Source of the DNA: Takakia lepidozioides
Taxonomy: Eukaryota > Streptophyta > Takakiopsida > Takakiales > Takakiaceae
DNA length: 64,000 nucleotides
NCBI GenBank assembly: GCA_030704615.1
Contig: CM060733.1
Span: 24,428,001-24,492,000, forward strand
Direction: 5' to 3'
The position numbers were made by a program, and so were the translations under genes. How positions within the stretch are numbered: position 1 is the first letter of the stretch; each line of letters starts with the position of its first letter. Below are positions 47,201 to 61,000 of the stretch, one piece after another. The notes under the pieces are model-generated. The model did no database searches. It was not told where the DNA came from and saw only the letters and a list, made by a program, of their open reading frames with translations.

Positions 47201-47633
47201 GAAGGCTCAGGATGTGCGTAAGCAGCTGGTCACTATTATGGACAGGCTGGACGTGGTGAGAGCAGGCAAGAACTTTACTCGAATTAGGAAGGCCATAGCT
47301 GCAGGCTTCTTCTTCCATGCAGCCCGGAAAGATCCAGCAGGCGGCTATCGTACTCTGGTGGACAATCAACCAATACATATTCACCCGAGCAGCGCTCTTT
47401 TCCACCAGCAGCCTGACTGGGTCATCTACAACGAATTGGTTATGACGAGTAAGGAGTATATGCGTGAGCTCACTTCAATGGACCCCAAGTGGCTGGTTGA
47501 GTTGGCACCTCGGTTCTTCAAGGTGGCAGACCCCACAAAACTGAGCAAGAGGAAACGGCAGGAGCGCATTGAACCTTTGTGGGATCGATACAACGAGCCC
47601 AACACTTGGCGTCTTAGCAGGCGGCGTGGCTAA
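44268..47633 (+). pseudogene. PRP22/DHX8-type DEAH-box RNA helicase, intronless, three frame breaks
   Basis: Spliceosomal helicase that releases mRNA from the spliceosome. The whole protein is present: N-terminal block (LEYLSLVSKVCRDLDAH), S1 RNA-binding domain about 44770-45000 (IYRGRVSRIVNSGCFVQL, VKVISLAGQKMSLSMRD), Walker [10 protein letters not shown] at 45736, DEAH at 46027, SAT near 46123, [12 protein letters not shown] near 46645, then the C-terminal domains ending [10 protein letters not shown]. Three breaks interrupt it: near 45136-45150 (ADEFS-stop against [17 protein letters not shown]), near 46375 (four extra bases before [15 protein letters not shown]), and a C-run at 46940-46947 with eight C where seven keep frame. 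It is otherwise well conserved. It could be a recent processed or decaying copy, or a real gene with sequence errors; no poly-A tract or target duplication was found. Confidence 0.85.
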
Positions 47634-47921
47634 CATCTTTTTGCACATGCCAGTTCATGTGAGGTTGGGGGTACTTACACTATTCAAGTCAAGGAACGCG
47701 ACTATGAGGTCAGACATCCTCCTAACTCTTTCATCCCCTTGGCTGTGGAGGAATTCGGCTACCTCCATCGCCAGTTTGACCGACCTACTCCGTTCATGAG
47801 CCCATTAAGCGGCTCAAAACAAGACCACTGGCATTCCATATGCCTCTGTTCTTGTGGCTTTTTACAGACAAAAAATTGCCATTGCATTACAGAGAGCTCA
47901 TGCAATGCCCTTAAAATTACA

Positions 47922-50582
47922 TTTTCCATCAACCCTGAACAGTGACTTCCTTTGCTCACTGCAGGCAAGACGCATGTGATCCTAAATCTTGCCAAAATAA
48001 ATGGTGTCTTGTCTGACTCTTTTTTATAATTAGATGGTAGGGAAGAGGTTCCTGATTAGATTAACATTTGACTAAAATCAGTTGAAAAGTAGGTGTCTAA
48101 AACTTTTCTGTGATGATTGAGGGGCCTTGTAGAAAGTCCTCGAATGTGTTCCTGGTCCGTGAGTGAAAAGATAATCTGCCGGAAAGTTGTGTAACTGCTG
48201 GTTCACAGACAGAATGAGAGAAATAAGAAAGCTAGAGGGAACAAAAAACATTATAAAAAAAAATCCCGATTACTGGTTTTCACCTTGACAACTTCTATTC
48301 ATTCTAGCATGTATAGGAATCCAATTATAAGCTAAATACAAGAATGCATCAGATAACTAAAACTGCATGATAATGAGAGTAAAGGAGGCCAAAGAGACCC
48401 ACGAAAGAAAAAGGCTCCCTAGGTCGAAGATGAGTATACAGTCAGGGCTTGAAGGTAGGGGCCTGGCTCCCCCATGTTGACTCATACAAAAGGCGGGGCA
48501 CAAACTCTCTGTAGGAGTCGTCTTTCCTCTTCTCCTACACACAATTATTCATGAATTGTGTACAAAACTTGTCAGAACATAGATAAGCTCCAGAAGAAAA
48601 ACAAGAGTTTTGTCTCCCCAAGATCAGGCATCAACGCTTCCAAAGATGTCAGACACTCGGATCATACTTTGCCTTTATGCGGATGTGCCCACAGGTACCA
48701 AGAAATAACTGCTTCCAGCTAGGTAAGGAACTTCGCAGCATTTCCGGTAGCAACAACTACCACTTGCAAACTGTATCTGGCAGTTTCACATACAGGAAGT
48801 CAGGGTTCACCATTGATCTCCAGATACGTTGTCCTGAGGCCATGGAAGACATCACTGTGGGGTAAAGAAGACTCTGATAGCACATAACCCAACTCTAACA
48901 GGAAATGCCTACTGGTAAATAGCACATCCTCAGATAAAACCCATCGATACCCAAGAGTCACAAGGTAGAACCTGTAAATATAATAAACCACTTTCCACCT
49001 CACTTTTCCTCCTCTTGGAGCTCCTCTCTCCTCCCTAAGAAACATGACAATAATTGTTACACAAAACAATGACAAACTTAATGCCTCTGCAAGGGATATG
49101 AGAAAGGAGGTGAGAAAGAGACACACCTTCCTAACGAATGGGTTTTCCAGAGGTAATTGGTAAATGGAGCTGGTCTGAAATCTCTCCAGTGAAATTAGTC
49201 CTGCAATATTTCCCCAGACTAGAAGATAATTAGATCCATGTGGAGTTCTCAACAACTGATTTGGATGTTGGATTTATGAACTTGTCCTACAGGTGGAAAA
49301 GCATTTCCATGTCATCCACCCCATGCAGCTCTACCCATTCCTTTTTCTCATGCATGACATGAATATACATTTTCAAGTACACATTTGTTGCACTTCAGAT
49401 CAAGACACGTAGCTATGTTCACAATATGTTGAAATGAACAAAAAACATTGACTTTTACCTGTCGAGCTCAAATGCAAGAAAGAGAGAGAATATACCGTAG
49501 TTGAGTTGCTTCCGCTGGTACTAGTCGATCTTTCAGAAATGGAATGCTCCTCATGTCATCTAAGTCCACTAGTATCTACCCAACAGTCATGTCACAAAGA
49601 CAACGTTTAACAACAACAGAAGATGGGCTTTGGCAATATACCTGATTTTTGTCACATGGAAACAACGAACAAACTAGGTAATATGTTAACTACCAGAACG
49701 GTCCACCAGAATTGTAGTGTGAATTACTTGATGCAGCCCTTGGACATATTTGGGAACGACATAACAAAAATCTGTCAAGTCAAATCACAAGGAGACTCAC
49801 TTAGAGACAAAATGGAAGATAATAATGTCCAGGGAAGCCCAAGCGAATACATGATGAAATGATGGTGCTTTATAACGTCCGCGGAAAGCTCATAGAGCTT
49901 ATGGGACAAAATGGAAGAGAACATGAGAGAGGAAACAAAATGAAACTTTGGAAAACCGGGACTACACGACTACACCCATGTATGAAGACAAAAAGAAAAA
50001 ACGGGAGTATCGCTATGTCATACGTTCCAACCTTGTCACAACTTCTAGAGAGGAGTACTGGCCTGCATGTAGAAAAGAGGGGATGCTAGAGGCACCAAGG
50101 AGAGAGACCGGTAGAGTTGGCAAGAGGGAGAGAAGAGACGAGCAAAGTTGTTCTGCTCTCTCCAGAGGGGAAGCTCCTCTCAACTTTTGCATCCGCCATA
50201 CGCAAAGGATCCCTTGCATACACAAATCAAACCAGTCTATTTCTTATCAGACCAAGGGCAATTCTTGAAGTCAGTCACACATATTGCTTTACAGATTAAC
50301 ATGCAAAATTCTACATTTGGGTTTAAGCATCTGCAAGTGAAAATACATCCCAGCATGATCTCAGATGTCACAAACCATAAGCAAAATATGCTTAGTGAGG
50401 GGAGGGTCAGAAATCACCCATTATAAAGCTGAGAAGATACGGAACAGAGGAGTAAATAGCTGATAGCAATGTGTACATCAAAGGAAACAAGGGCTGGAGT
50501 TGTGATCTATCGAATGATATAGTTGATTCTCATCCACAACATCAAAGGTATCAGTCCAGTGTGCAAAACCTCACCTTTCTTT
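47922..50582 (-). pseudogene. Partial decayed duplicate of the acyltransferase 3' exons and an intron
   Basis: Direct duplicate of 54013-55920 (here 47922-49850) joined to a duplicate of 62876-63380 (here 50068-50582). It keeps an exon copy at about 49575-49496 reading LDDMRSIPFLKDRLVP. The next exon copy (about 49200-49135) has lost about 35 bp, removing most of APKVPGRLYGICGKP. The last exon copy (about 49025) has lost about 35 bp, removing ADVLYQHVKSEV. It cannot encode a working product. The 7 kb that separates the two source segments in the gene is absent here. Confidence 0.75.
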
Positions 50583-50589
50583 CTTTCTT

Positions 50590-53500
50590 TCTTTCTTTCT
50601 CTTTTCTTAGAGCTCTCTCTCACCTTTTCGTTCCGCTCTCTCTCTTAGTCGCGCGCGCCAGCGCGTCGACGCCCCAGCCCTCTCTACCATGTCCTCGTCT
50701 AAACGACAACGGACTGGGGACAAAGATGGGGTCTCACCCTCGCCTCTCCCTAATATTCCTCTCCTCCTTCTTCCTTCCCCGAGCTCTCAACATACCTCTC
50801 CGTTGAGCCAGTATTCCACTAGGAGTGCAGACATTCAGATCCTACAAGAGCAGGTTGTCATCCTGCAATCTCGTTGCGTCTCAGAAGAGACTCTGCAGAA
50901 TTTACTCGCAGCACGGGAGAATCTACGGGCGGAAGTGGACGTTTTGCGAGCTTCCCTTCTGGAGAGCAACACCAAAGTGGAAGGCCTGCTGAAACAGCTC
51001 AACTCTATAACATCCACTGCACGTCTCTCTAAATTAGAAGGGGAGGTGAGGGCCCTTACAGAGAATGACACTTCAAGTACCCTCACGGCAAGTATCCACC
51101 AGTAGGTGGAAACTCTTTCTAAGGAGCTCGAATCCCACAAGGCTGCGACATCGTCTATGGCTCAAGAGCTCTAAGTTTATAAGGCGGAGGCTTCTACTTG
51201 GGCTAGCATAGTCAAGGGAAGCACTGGACCATCCAGTAGTAGCTCCCGCACTTTGGAAGAGACAGTCTCAACTACTCTTCGAGAGGAACAACAATGGGCT
51301 TTCAAAGCCCTTACATTCGGGTCATTGGGGAGCTTGAGACACTTACAGAGGGTGACCCACTTGAAGCGGCAACCACCCTCATCCAGCAAAATTTGTCCCA
51401 AGGTTATCTTTTCCTTGATATTTTAATATGAATTATAGGTCTCCGCACCTTTCATTGAGAAAAATCTACCACGGGGAGCAAGTGGCATTGAACGGGCTTG
51501 GCATGCAGGAACTTCGGAACACAAAGTCTTGTTCATCAGATTTAGGGACAAGGCTGCTCGTGAGAGGGTTCTACATCAGAGGCCTCACTTGAGAGGCCAC
51601 GGCATGTACCTCAATGACGATTTGACCCCCATGCAATACAATGTCATACGGGCTCAACTCGCACATGTTAAGCAAGCTCGGGCACATGGACACTACGCGG
51701 TGTTCCGTGATGGCAGAGTCATCATTCGAGAACAGGAACGTCGCCCCTCTAACTCTAAATAGGGGTTGGGGCCCCATGAGACCAACTCACACTCGCATCT
51801 GAACATCGGCTGCAATGGTTCTTTGTGGAGTCATCCTTAAGGGCTTTTGACATCCTCTCCAAGTGTGATATTCTCTTTCTCTTGGAAACACATGCATACG
51901 AAGGCAAAGACCCTCCCTTGATTCTCAGGTATAGCTTTCAGTCAGTGACTCGTCCACGCATATGACTCAAAGGATCTAGTGGAGTAACTTGTTACTATGC
52001 TGACTGGCTTCTCCCACATATCTCCTTCCCATACAAAGACCCATTGGCAAGGTACATTTGGTGTCAGATCAAAGGCTACCCTCACCAATCAAATATTCTA
52101 CTGGCGGGATGTTACTTTGCCCCGGCTGCATCTACACACAGTGGCCTCCACATACGAACCGATTCACCTTATGTTCCACTGGAAGAGGATGTAGCCCGTC
52201 TCCGTACCCCCACACACAGACATATTCTTTGTTGGCGACGAGCGTAGCTACGGCGTGAGCCCAGGAGCTCGGCTCATGTTTTGCCCTCTAAGCGTGAGCC
52301 TAGGCTCACGCTTGCTAAGTGTGAGCCCAAGGTTTAGAGGAGGGAGAAGCAAGTCCTATAACCGAGGACAGGGTTTAGAGGGGGTCCTATTACCGTGGAA
52401 GCGTATATTTTGGAAGAAGAGGTGAACACGACAAAACTTCCAAACACAGCAAACATGACATATTGAGTCCCCTTTAGAAGCACGACGATCGACCCAATTC
52501 CCCCCAGCCCTACTTCGTCAACCCCAAGCACTCCCATCCCCAAGCACTTCACGCAGCTGGTCCCACCCTCCACCAACCCCAACCGCTCCACCTTGAAGAC
52601 GAGTCCCAAGCCGCGATCCCACCTGGCCCCACTTTCACCAAGCCCCAACCTTCTGTGGTCACTATTCCTATAAGTATACTCCTGCAGTAGCCACACCCAC
52701 TAGTGAGTTGCTTTTCAACCCACCGACAATAGTAGAACTATCTAGAAAGTAGAACTCTCTAGAAAGTCAACTAGTGAACTAGGGGAGATGGCTATACCAA
52801 CTCTGGCCCGCGAGTAGCGGGTTTAACGGGTTCTGGACCTAGCTGGCGGGTCCGGGTCCGGTTTTAAAATGAACCCGGGTCAAGGTCCGAGTTTTTGGTG
52901 ATGGCACGGGTCCAGATCCGGATAGGTAACCCGGATCCTAACCAAGGTTTTTTTAAGGATTTTGAAAACGGGTAGGAGTAGCTATATATATTGGGTGTAG
53001 GGTACTGGCCCACTCTAGGTAATTTTCCTCGAATTGGTAGGCTACATGTATTTCCACCCTTGCCATATTTTGCGAATCACATGGATGTTGATGAGCAATA
53101 GAAGGTGAAGCATAAAAATAGTTGAAAGCCGTATAGTTCTCGCAAGACTGGCGACGAGAATCTCTTTGAGAAACGGAGGAGGCCCTCCAATCCTAAACCC
53201 ACTCCTCATCTGGCCCGTCAGATCATCCTACATGGGGCCCGCCATGGCTACATCTATGCTGCCCCGTGGGTCCACAGTCGAGGACCTTTTTGAGACCCCC
53301 AATTTTTGGCGAAAACTGCCTTATTTGGACCTCTTTTTCCCTTGGTTTCATTCACCAAGGGGATTTTCGAGCCGGTTCACCTGCCACACATACAAAGGAC
53401 AGAGCGTGGTTGACTATCTCTTGGGGAGCCCCAACACAATCGATAGAGTTAGCTCTTTCTACATCACGAGGTACCCAGATTTTGATCACTCTTGCCTTTC

Positions 53501-53685
53501 ATTTGTATTTCCTTCCATCTCTCTCCCTGTCAAGGGGAGTGCCTCTGCTTCTCAATACCCCCTTCTCTCACTTACACGACGCTGATTATGAAACTTACCT
53601 AGCTTCAATCCTCCCCTCCATCTTCGCTCAACCATCTTCTGATGACAAGGCTACCCATCTAACACATGCTCTGTAAGGCCCCGCG
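50590..53685 (+). mobile_element. LINE (non-LTR) fragment: ORF1 and endonuclease start, interrupted
   Basis: ORF1 starts at 50689 (MSSSKRQRTG) with a coiled-coil region at about 50830-51090, in-frame stops near 51103 and 51174, a frameshift near 51305 (into YIRVIGELETL and GDPLEAA), and an RRM/C-terminal-like block at 51530-51760 (FRDKAARERVL, YNVIRAQLAHVKQ). From 51860 an exonuclease-endonuclease-phosphatase domain begins (DILFLLETHAYEGKDPP, then CYYADWLLPHIS), continues to FVGDE at 52240, and resumes at 53159 after an insertion, with GQSVVDYLLGSP and FDHSCLSFVF. The reverse transcriptase is missing. It sits in CT-rich DNA that follows the duplicated intron segment. Confidence 0.8.
52233..53158. 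mobile_element. 906-bp insertion in the LINE with 10-bp target duplication
   Basis: TGGCGACGAG at 52233-52242 is repeated exactly at 53149-53158, and the LINE endonuclease reading is continuous if the sequence between is removed. The insert (52243-53148) is non-coding. Its ends show only weak inverted similarity (CTACGGC against ATACGGC). It contains a perfect 24-bp palindrome at 52290-52313 and a cluster of GGGTCC/ACCCGG words at about 52830-52940. A 10-bp duplication suggests a MULE-type insertion. Confidence 0.7.
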
Positions 53686-54012
53686 GTTTGGAAGATCTCA
53701 ACGACACTATAGACAATATTGTGAACGTCAATATCTAAAAAAAAGCCCATTTCACATTTCTGTCAACGTGCACTAAAGACAAATGAAGGGCCAATCATAG
53801 CCCACTTTGCTATTTTTCACGAATTTCTGACAACAAAAAGTACTTTCCCACATCTTAGGTCCAAAAATCATGAGACCAAGCTGGTGCACCCCTTCTCATC
53901 GAGGGCTTTCCAACAGTACCAAGCACAAGGGCTGGCCCCGCGGTTTGGGACACCTCAACCCTACAAAACAAAACAAAACAAAACAAACAAACAAACCGCC
54001 TCACTTCATATA
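53686..54012. other. Short unassigned spacer with repeated GGCCCCGCGGTTTGG
   Basis: GGCCCCGCGGTTTGG occurs at about 53677 and again at about 53934 in direct orientation, each followed by CTCAAC. A run of AAAACA/AAACAAAC repeats precedes the duplicated acyltransferase 3' region. Confidence 0.45.
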
Positions 54013-55009
54013 TTGATTTTCCATCAACCCTGAACAATGACTAACTTTGTTCACTGTAGGCAAGAGGCATGTGCTCCTAAATCTTGCCAAAATAAATGGT
54101 GTCTTCTCTTACTCATTCTTATAGATGGTAGGGAAGAGGTTCCCGATTAGATTAACATTTGACTAAATTCAATATATTCAAGTAGGTGTCTAAGACTTTT
54201 CTGTGATGATTAAGGGGCCTTGTAGAAAGACCTCGAATGTGTTCCGAGTAGTCCCCAAGTGAAAAGATAATCTGCCTGCAAGTTCACAAACCAAAGAGAC
54301 AGAATGAGAGAAATAAGAAAGCGAGAGGGAACAAAAAAACAATATAAAAAAAATCCCAATTACTGGTTTTCACCTTGTCAACTTCTATTCATTCTAGCAT
54401 GCATAGCAATCGAAATATAAGCTGAATACGAAGAATGCATCAGACAACTAAACCCGCATGATAATGAGAGAAAAGGAGGCCAAAGAGACCCACGGAAGAA
54501 AAAGGCTCCCAAGGTTGAAGATGAGTAATCCAATCAGGGCTTGAAGGTAGGGGCCTGGCTCCCCCATGATGACTCATACAGAAGGCGGGGCACAAACTCT
54601 CTGTAGGAGTCTTCTTTCCTCTTCTCCTACACACAATTATTCATGAATTGTGTACAAAACTTATCAGAACATGGATAAGCTCCAGAAAAAAAACAAGAGT
54701 CACTTGGATCATACTTTGCCTTTATACGGAAATAACTGCTTCCAGCTAGGTAAGGAACTTCACAGCATTACCAGTAGCAACAACTACCACTTGCAAAACT
54801 GTATCTGGCAGTTTCACATTGGGCAACATACAGGAAGTCAGGGTTCACCATTGATCTCCAGATACATTGTCCTGAGGCCATGGAAGACATCACTGTGGGG
54901 TAAACACGACTTTGATAGCACATAACCCAACTCTAACAGGAAATGCCTACTGGTACATAGCACATCCTCAGATAAAACCCATCGATACCCAAGAGTCACA
55001 AGGTAGAAC

Positions 55010-58000
55010 CTGTAAATATAATAAACCACTTTCCACCTCACTTTTCACATGCTGGTAAAGAACATCAGCATTCCTCTTGTCTTGGAGCTCCTCTCTCCTC
55101 CCTAAGAAACATGACAAATAATTGTTACACAAAACAATGACAAACTTAATGCCTCTGCAAGGGATGTGAGAAAGGAGGTGAGAAAGAGACACACCTTCCG
55201 TATGAATGGGTTTACCACAGATACCGTAGAGTCTTCCTGGGACCTTTGGTGCTGCAATTGGTAAATGGAGGACCTGGTCTGATACGTCTCCAGTTAAATT
55301 AGCTCTGCAATATTTCCCCATACTCAAGATGGTTAGATCCATGTGGAGTTCTGAACAACTGATTTGGATCTCGGATTTATGGACTCATCCTACAGGTGGA
55401 AAAGCATTTCAACATCAACCCCATGCAACTCTAACCATTCCTTTTCCTCATGCATATACATTCAAGTACATATTTGTTGCACTTCAGATCAAGACACAGC
55501 TATGGTCACAAAATGTTGAAATAGAATACCCCACTGAACAACAGATTGACTCTTCTACCAACTGTTTCCTGTCGAGCTTGAAGACAAGAAAGAGAGAGAA
55601 TATACCGTAGTTGAGGTGCTTTTTCTGGTACTAGTCGATCTTTCAGAAATGGAATGCTCCTTATGTCATCGAAGTCCACTAGTATCTACACAACAGTCAT
55701 GTTACAAAGACAAGGTTCAAGAACAACAGAAGATGGGCTCTGGTAATATAACCTGAGTTTGTCACATGGAAACAACGTACAAACTAAGTAATATCTTAAC
55801 GACCAGACCAGAAGTATTCCTGAACGGTCCATGAGAATTGTAGTGTGAATTACTTGATGCAGACCTCAGACATATTTGGGAAAGACATGGCAAAAATCTG
55901 GTAAGTCAAATCACAGGGAGACTCAAAGAGAATGCACTCATAAGATGTTGTTTGCCATAGCCTTGTGGCCATTGACCCTGCACTCAGTTTGAGCGGAACA
56001 CATAGAAACTACCTTTGCCAGGGGCTGACGCCAGTAGTATGACTTTGGAACACACTATGAATCCTAGTTTTACAGATATCCTCTAGAAGCCTCGAGACTT
56101 TCAAAGTTGGTAAACAGAGGTTCAGGCACAATTCCCTTGATGGATTTGAAGAGAGTGTCTCTTTCATGAAAGTACCCAGGACAATGAATCAGAAAATGAA
56201 TATTGTCTTCAGGTTGCCCACACGACGGGCAAATGCAATCCCCCTTTCCTCTCTGCATCTGTTTGCTGTTCAAAGGTAGGCTTCCCGCCCTGAGTTTAGA
56301 TTTCAGTCTAGTGCCGAGGGTGGGTAAACCCTTGAGGTCATCCATGATGGCCTCTCCCATGTCACAGACTGGAAACACGTTCAGGGAAGTTTTCTGCCTA
56401 ACTTCTCCCAGGTCACAGACTGTAGACAAGTTCAGGGAACTTTTCTGCCTACATTTTCATCAGACAATTTCCTGGCAACAGACATTGCTTTGGACACTAC
56501 AGCCTCTAAGTCGGATTTATTCAGCAGGGTCAAGACTTGCGGGCTTAAGTTCAGATCCTTGAGAATCTCTTCTACTCTCTTACGCCAGGACTCAGCCTGT
56601 TTGAAAGGGCGATCCTGCTTCCTGATTTAGATCCTGATACCTCTGCAGTGGAAAAATTTAGTGAGACCCAACGCTCTGCGCTTGCCAGATTGAACAACCT
56701 TTTGTATATGCACTTTCCAATTACAGTTGGAGGAAAACTCAACGCCAAGGTATGTGTGGGAAGGGAGGACAGGAATGTCTTGGCTTCCCGCCTCCTCCCT
56801 CCCCACGGTCATTGAATGCCACCACTGCGGATTTGATATGAGAATGTACTCATAAGACGACGTTTTTCTCCGTAACCTTGTGGCCATTGACCCCACCCCC
56901 AGTTTGAGCGGGAACAGAAAGGGACAGAAACTCCCTTTGTCAGGGACTGACGCTGGTTGTATGACTTAACTTGGAACAGACAATTGATCCGAGTTTTCCA
57001 GATATCCTCTAGAAATCCCTTCACACAAAGCATCAATCTGCTGTGTGTGATTTGCCCAATAACTAGGCCCCAAAAGGGCCTGAGCCAGCCTCGAGATTTT
57101 TAAAGTAACAGGAACAATTCCCTTGATGGATTTGAAGAGGGCGTCTCTCAGGTTAGAGTACCCAGGACACTGAATCACAAAGTGAACATTGTCTTGAGGT
57201 TGCCCACACAACGGGCATTTGCAATCCCCCTTTCTTCTCTGCTTCTGTTTCCTGTTCCAAGGTAGGCTTCCCCTGCTCTCTCATTTGATATGAGAGACAG
57301 AGACAGAGAGAATTTACTCATAAGACGTTGTTTGCCGTAGCCTTGTGGCGATTGACCCTGCGCTCAGTTTGAGCGGAACAGAGAGAAATGAAATGAAATG
57401 GTACTTTATAATGTCCGCGGAAAGCTCAAAGAGCTTATGGGACAAAATGAAAAAAAACATGAGAGAGAAAACAAAACCAGACCCAAAGGAAAAAAAAACT
57501 ACTGCTCGAGGGATTGGCTAAGGGTCAAGGCCTTGTCTGATCCTCATAGTGGAAGACTTCAGTGAGAGATTGAGTTCCGTGGAATAGACAGTGGAATCTC
57601 CCACAGATCTTGTAATATAAAAGAATGTACTCATAAGACGTTGTTTGCCGTAGCCCCTTGTAGCGTTGTAATATAAAAGAGAGAGAGCGAGAGAGAGAGA
57701 GAGGGTACATCAAGGAGGTCGTCTTCCCCAACGATTGAGAAAGGAATTATAGTATATCCGTAACGTGCTGCCATTCGTACAAACTCCGATTGCTCTGGCC
57801 AGAATAGTTTGTACACTTCACCCTTCAAAACAGCAAACAAGGTTACAACTTTTAGATACACTGACTTGCTTTCTGCCAAGACTCTCCTTAGATCCCTCTC
57901 AATCTCTATGTTTTCACCTCAGGTTTCCTTCCTGCTATGCTGCAGACATTCAATCTCATCTCCACTGAGTTCCAACTCTTAACACTTGAACTCGCTCACG

Positions 58001-61000
58001 TACTCAGGCATCAGCTGTTATGCCCTAACTTACATATTATGTTTCCTCATCAGTTCTTATTTTTCTGTTTTGTCCCATTCGTACCCTCTTCTTGTCAATG
58101 CCTGTCCATGCTCCAAGTAGGCCCATCAGGCATAAGCAAACTGAACTAAACTCAATTCTGAGTATTGTAGTCTCACTGAAATTAAAGCTTAGTAATTTGG
58201 AGGAGGTCCTACTTTCAGGTCCTCGGTTAGCTACATATTGGAAACTACTACACCACTATACCTTGCGATGGAGAGCCTCCCGGGCACCCCCTGGATAGAG
58301 GAGTACAGAATCCCCATTTTTGAGCAGTTTAAACATACTTCTCCCTGTGACTCGAACAGCCCCAAACAAACGTGCCAAATCTCCCATGCTAGCCTCCTGC
58401 AGCCCATGTGCAAATCCAGTTGTGAGCATAAGGGTACATCATCCTTTGTCCAGAGCACAAGATGATTCTCAAGCTTAGTGAAGGGTGAAGCGACTATATT
58501 GGAAACTCATTTGTGTCTCCCTTATGGCTATGCGCCCAACAAGAGGAAACCCACTCAGGGAGTAGACTTTTTGGGAGAAAAAGTTGGAAGCCAGCAATTC
58601 CATGGTAAAAAAGTAAAGCACCATGAGACAGACACCTATTATCTCAAAGTGGCCCCTCCAAAATGATCATGTGCACCCAAAGAACTTCATATCATTGTCA
58701 TGTCCAGCATTTCAGCGTACAATAACGGAGTACAATAACATTCCTCTGTCTGCATATGCCACATTTGGAGCTGGTGGTATTTTGTTGGAATAAACTTGGC
58801 ATCCCAACGATATTCAGAGTATTGTATCGAGCTTGATTTGACATCTTTCTACCCTTCCCAACACCAATATAGGCAATACCAAAATAAGTATACCTGTAAA
58901 CTTGCCTCGTACTCCACGCCAACAAGAATTGGGTGGGCAAGTCCCCGAATCAACACACTCTTTTCCTTCAGAAACTCCGCAATGAACATGCTTAAATCCA
59001 ATCCCAGAAACATATGATTCCCAACAAGAAGGATTGGCCTGTCTGTCGGTATATTTGAGAGACCTTGCACCACCTGCCCATCCTCTGAGGTGGAAAAGTA
59101 GACAGGGCTAGTCAATTGGCGCATTACTCTGTTATCCCCCCAGTAAATAACCAGATTAGCCCATAATTTAACAAAAGGATAGTCAATGGATAGACACCTC
59201 TCAGAAATGACAGAAAGGCACCTAAGAACACACATACAGAACCAATCTCGCCACACGGTACATGTGAACAAGTTCTGGGAGCTGTTGATGTCCCCAACAA
59301 CATTCCAGAAATTCCTTGGGTCAAAACCTGCAGGTGCATCCAATCAGGTCAACAACAGACCTGTGGCTTTTCCAGACATCTATGATGTCACTGGACGCAT
59401 GGTGGTGGACAGAGAGAATGTACTCATAAGACGCTGTTTGCCATAGCCTTGTGGGCAGAACAGAGAGAGAGAAGAGAGAGAGGGGGGGGGGAGGGGAAGA
59501 GACTTGTTGGACAGTTCGTACTTGCAAGCACTTTCATCGAACAGTTCCAATTCCTCCTTGGTAGGCCTGACATAGTCCGCGACAGAGTCATAGTGTTTTG
59601 AGCGTCGATACACACCAGCAGCCTTTATAACCGTTGCTAGATTCAGATTGCCTTCCTGTAACAACAAACACAGAAATGGTCCCACTTGAAACATTCACCA
59701 ACGTTGAGTTAAGTGACACCTTGACACACTTGAGGGGGGCTTGGCCATAGTGTTTCACATTGTCGCCCACGACAAAGAGGCTTACCATCAGAGTACTCCC
59801 CACTTAGTACTTAGTGCGACAAATCTATCTTAATTGAAATCTCAGAAGTAAAGGAAAGGAGAAAAGGAACTAAATTAGCCCCAAGAAAACCTTTAAGCAT
59901 ATGGAACAAGAACACAAACAAACAAACAAAATGCATAGGAAAACCAGGTATATCTGAAGTTAGACCTGGGGCGTCCTTGCCAAAATACCAATAAAAGAGA
60001 AAGACCAGACGAAGAAAGAAACAGAAACAAACTTTATTATTACAACAGAAATGAAATGACTTTCACAGAGGGCCACGGACCCATTGACAAAAGAGAAAGA
60101 GATCAGAAACAAACAAACAATCCAAATTATTAAATCCAGGGAAGGGCCAGGACCCAGAGAAATGAAATGAAATGGTGCTTTATAACGTCCTCGGAAAGCT
60201 CATAGAGGCAATGGAATGAAGTAGAACAACAAGCAACCACTTAGAAAACATCAAATGATACGTCATGACAAATAAAAAGATACTTCATGACACACCAACA
60301 TAATCAGATAGAGAAGAGAATGTAATGATAAGACGTTGCTTGCCATAGCCTTGTGGGCAAAGCCCCCCCGTGCCCAGTTTAGGTGGAACAAAAGGGAGCA
60401 GACACGACCTTTGGGAGGGCTCACTCCAGTAGTGGGACTTGACCATGATATAAACATTCAGTTTGGGTTTTCCAGATCTCCTCTAGAAAGCCCTTCACAC
60501 AAGCATGAATCTGTTGTGTGGGAGCTGTCCAGGGCTTTAGGCTCAGCTTCGAGATGAACAGAGACGGAAGAGAGATAGAATGTACTCATAAGACGTTGTT
60601 TGCCGTAGCCTTGTGGCCATTGACCCCGCGCCCAGTTTGAGCGGAAAACCTAAGGGACAGAACCTACCTCTGTCAGGGGCTGACATTGGTAGTAAGACTT
60701 ACCTTTATACAAAGAATTGATTCGGGTTTTCCAGATATCCTCTAGAAATCCCTTCACACAGGCATCAATCTGCTGTGTGTGATTTGCCCAAAAACTAGGC
60801 CTCAGAAGGGCCTGGGCTTTTGGCTCAGCCTCGAGACTTTCAAAGTTGGTAAACAGAGGTACAGGCACAATTCTCTTGATAGATTGGAGGAGAGCTTCTC
60901 TCTGGTGAGAGTACCCCGGACAGTGAATCAGAAAATGAATATTGTCTTCAGGTTGCCCACACAACGGGCAATTGCACTCTCCCTTTCCTCTCTGCTTCTG

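Noticed and set aside
52690-53000. GGGTCC-rich cluster as a separate hAT element
   Set aside because: No TIR pair or 8-bp duplication could be found; reported only as part of the 906-bp insertion.
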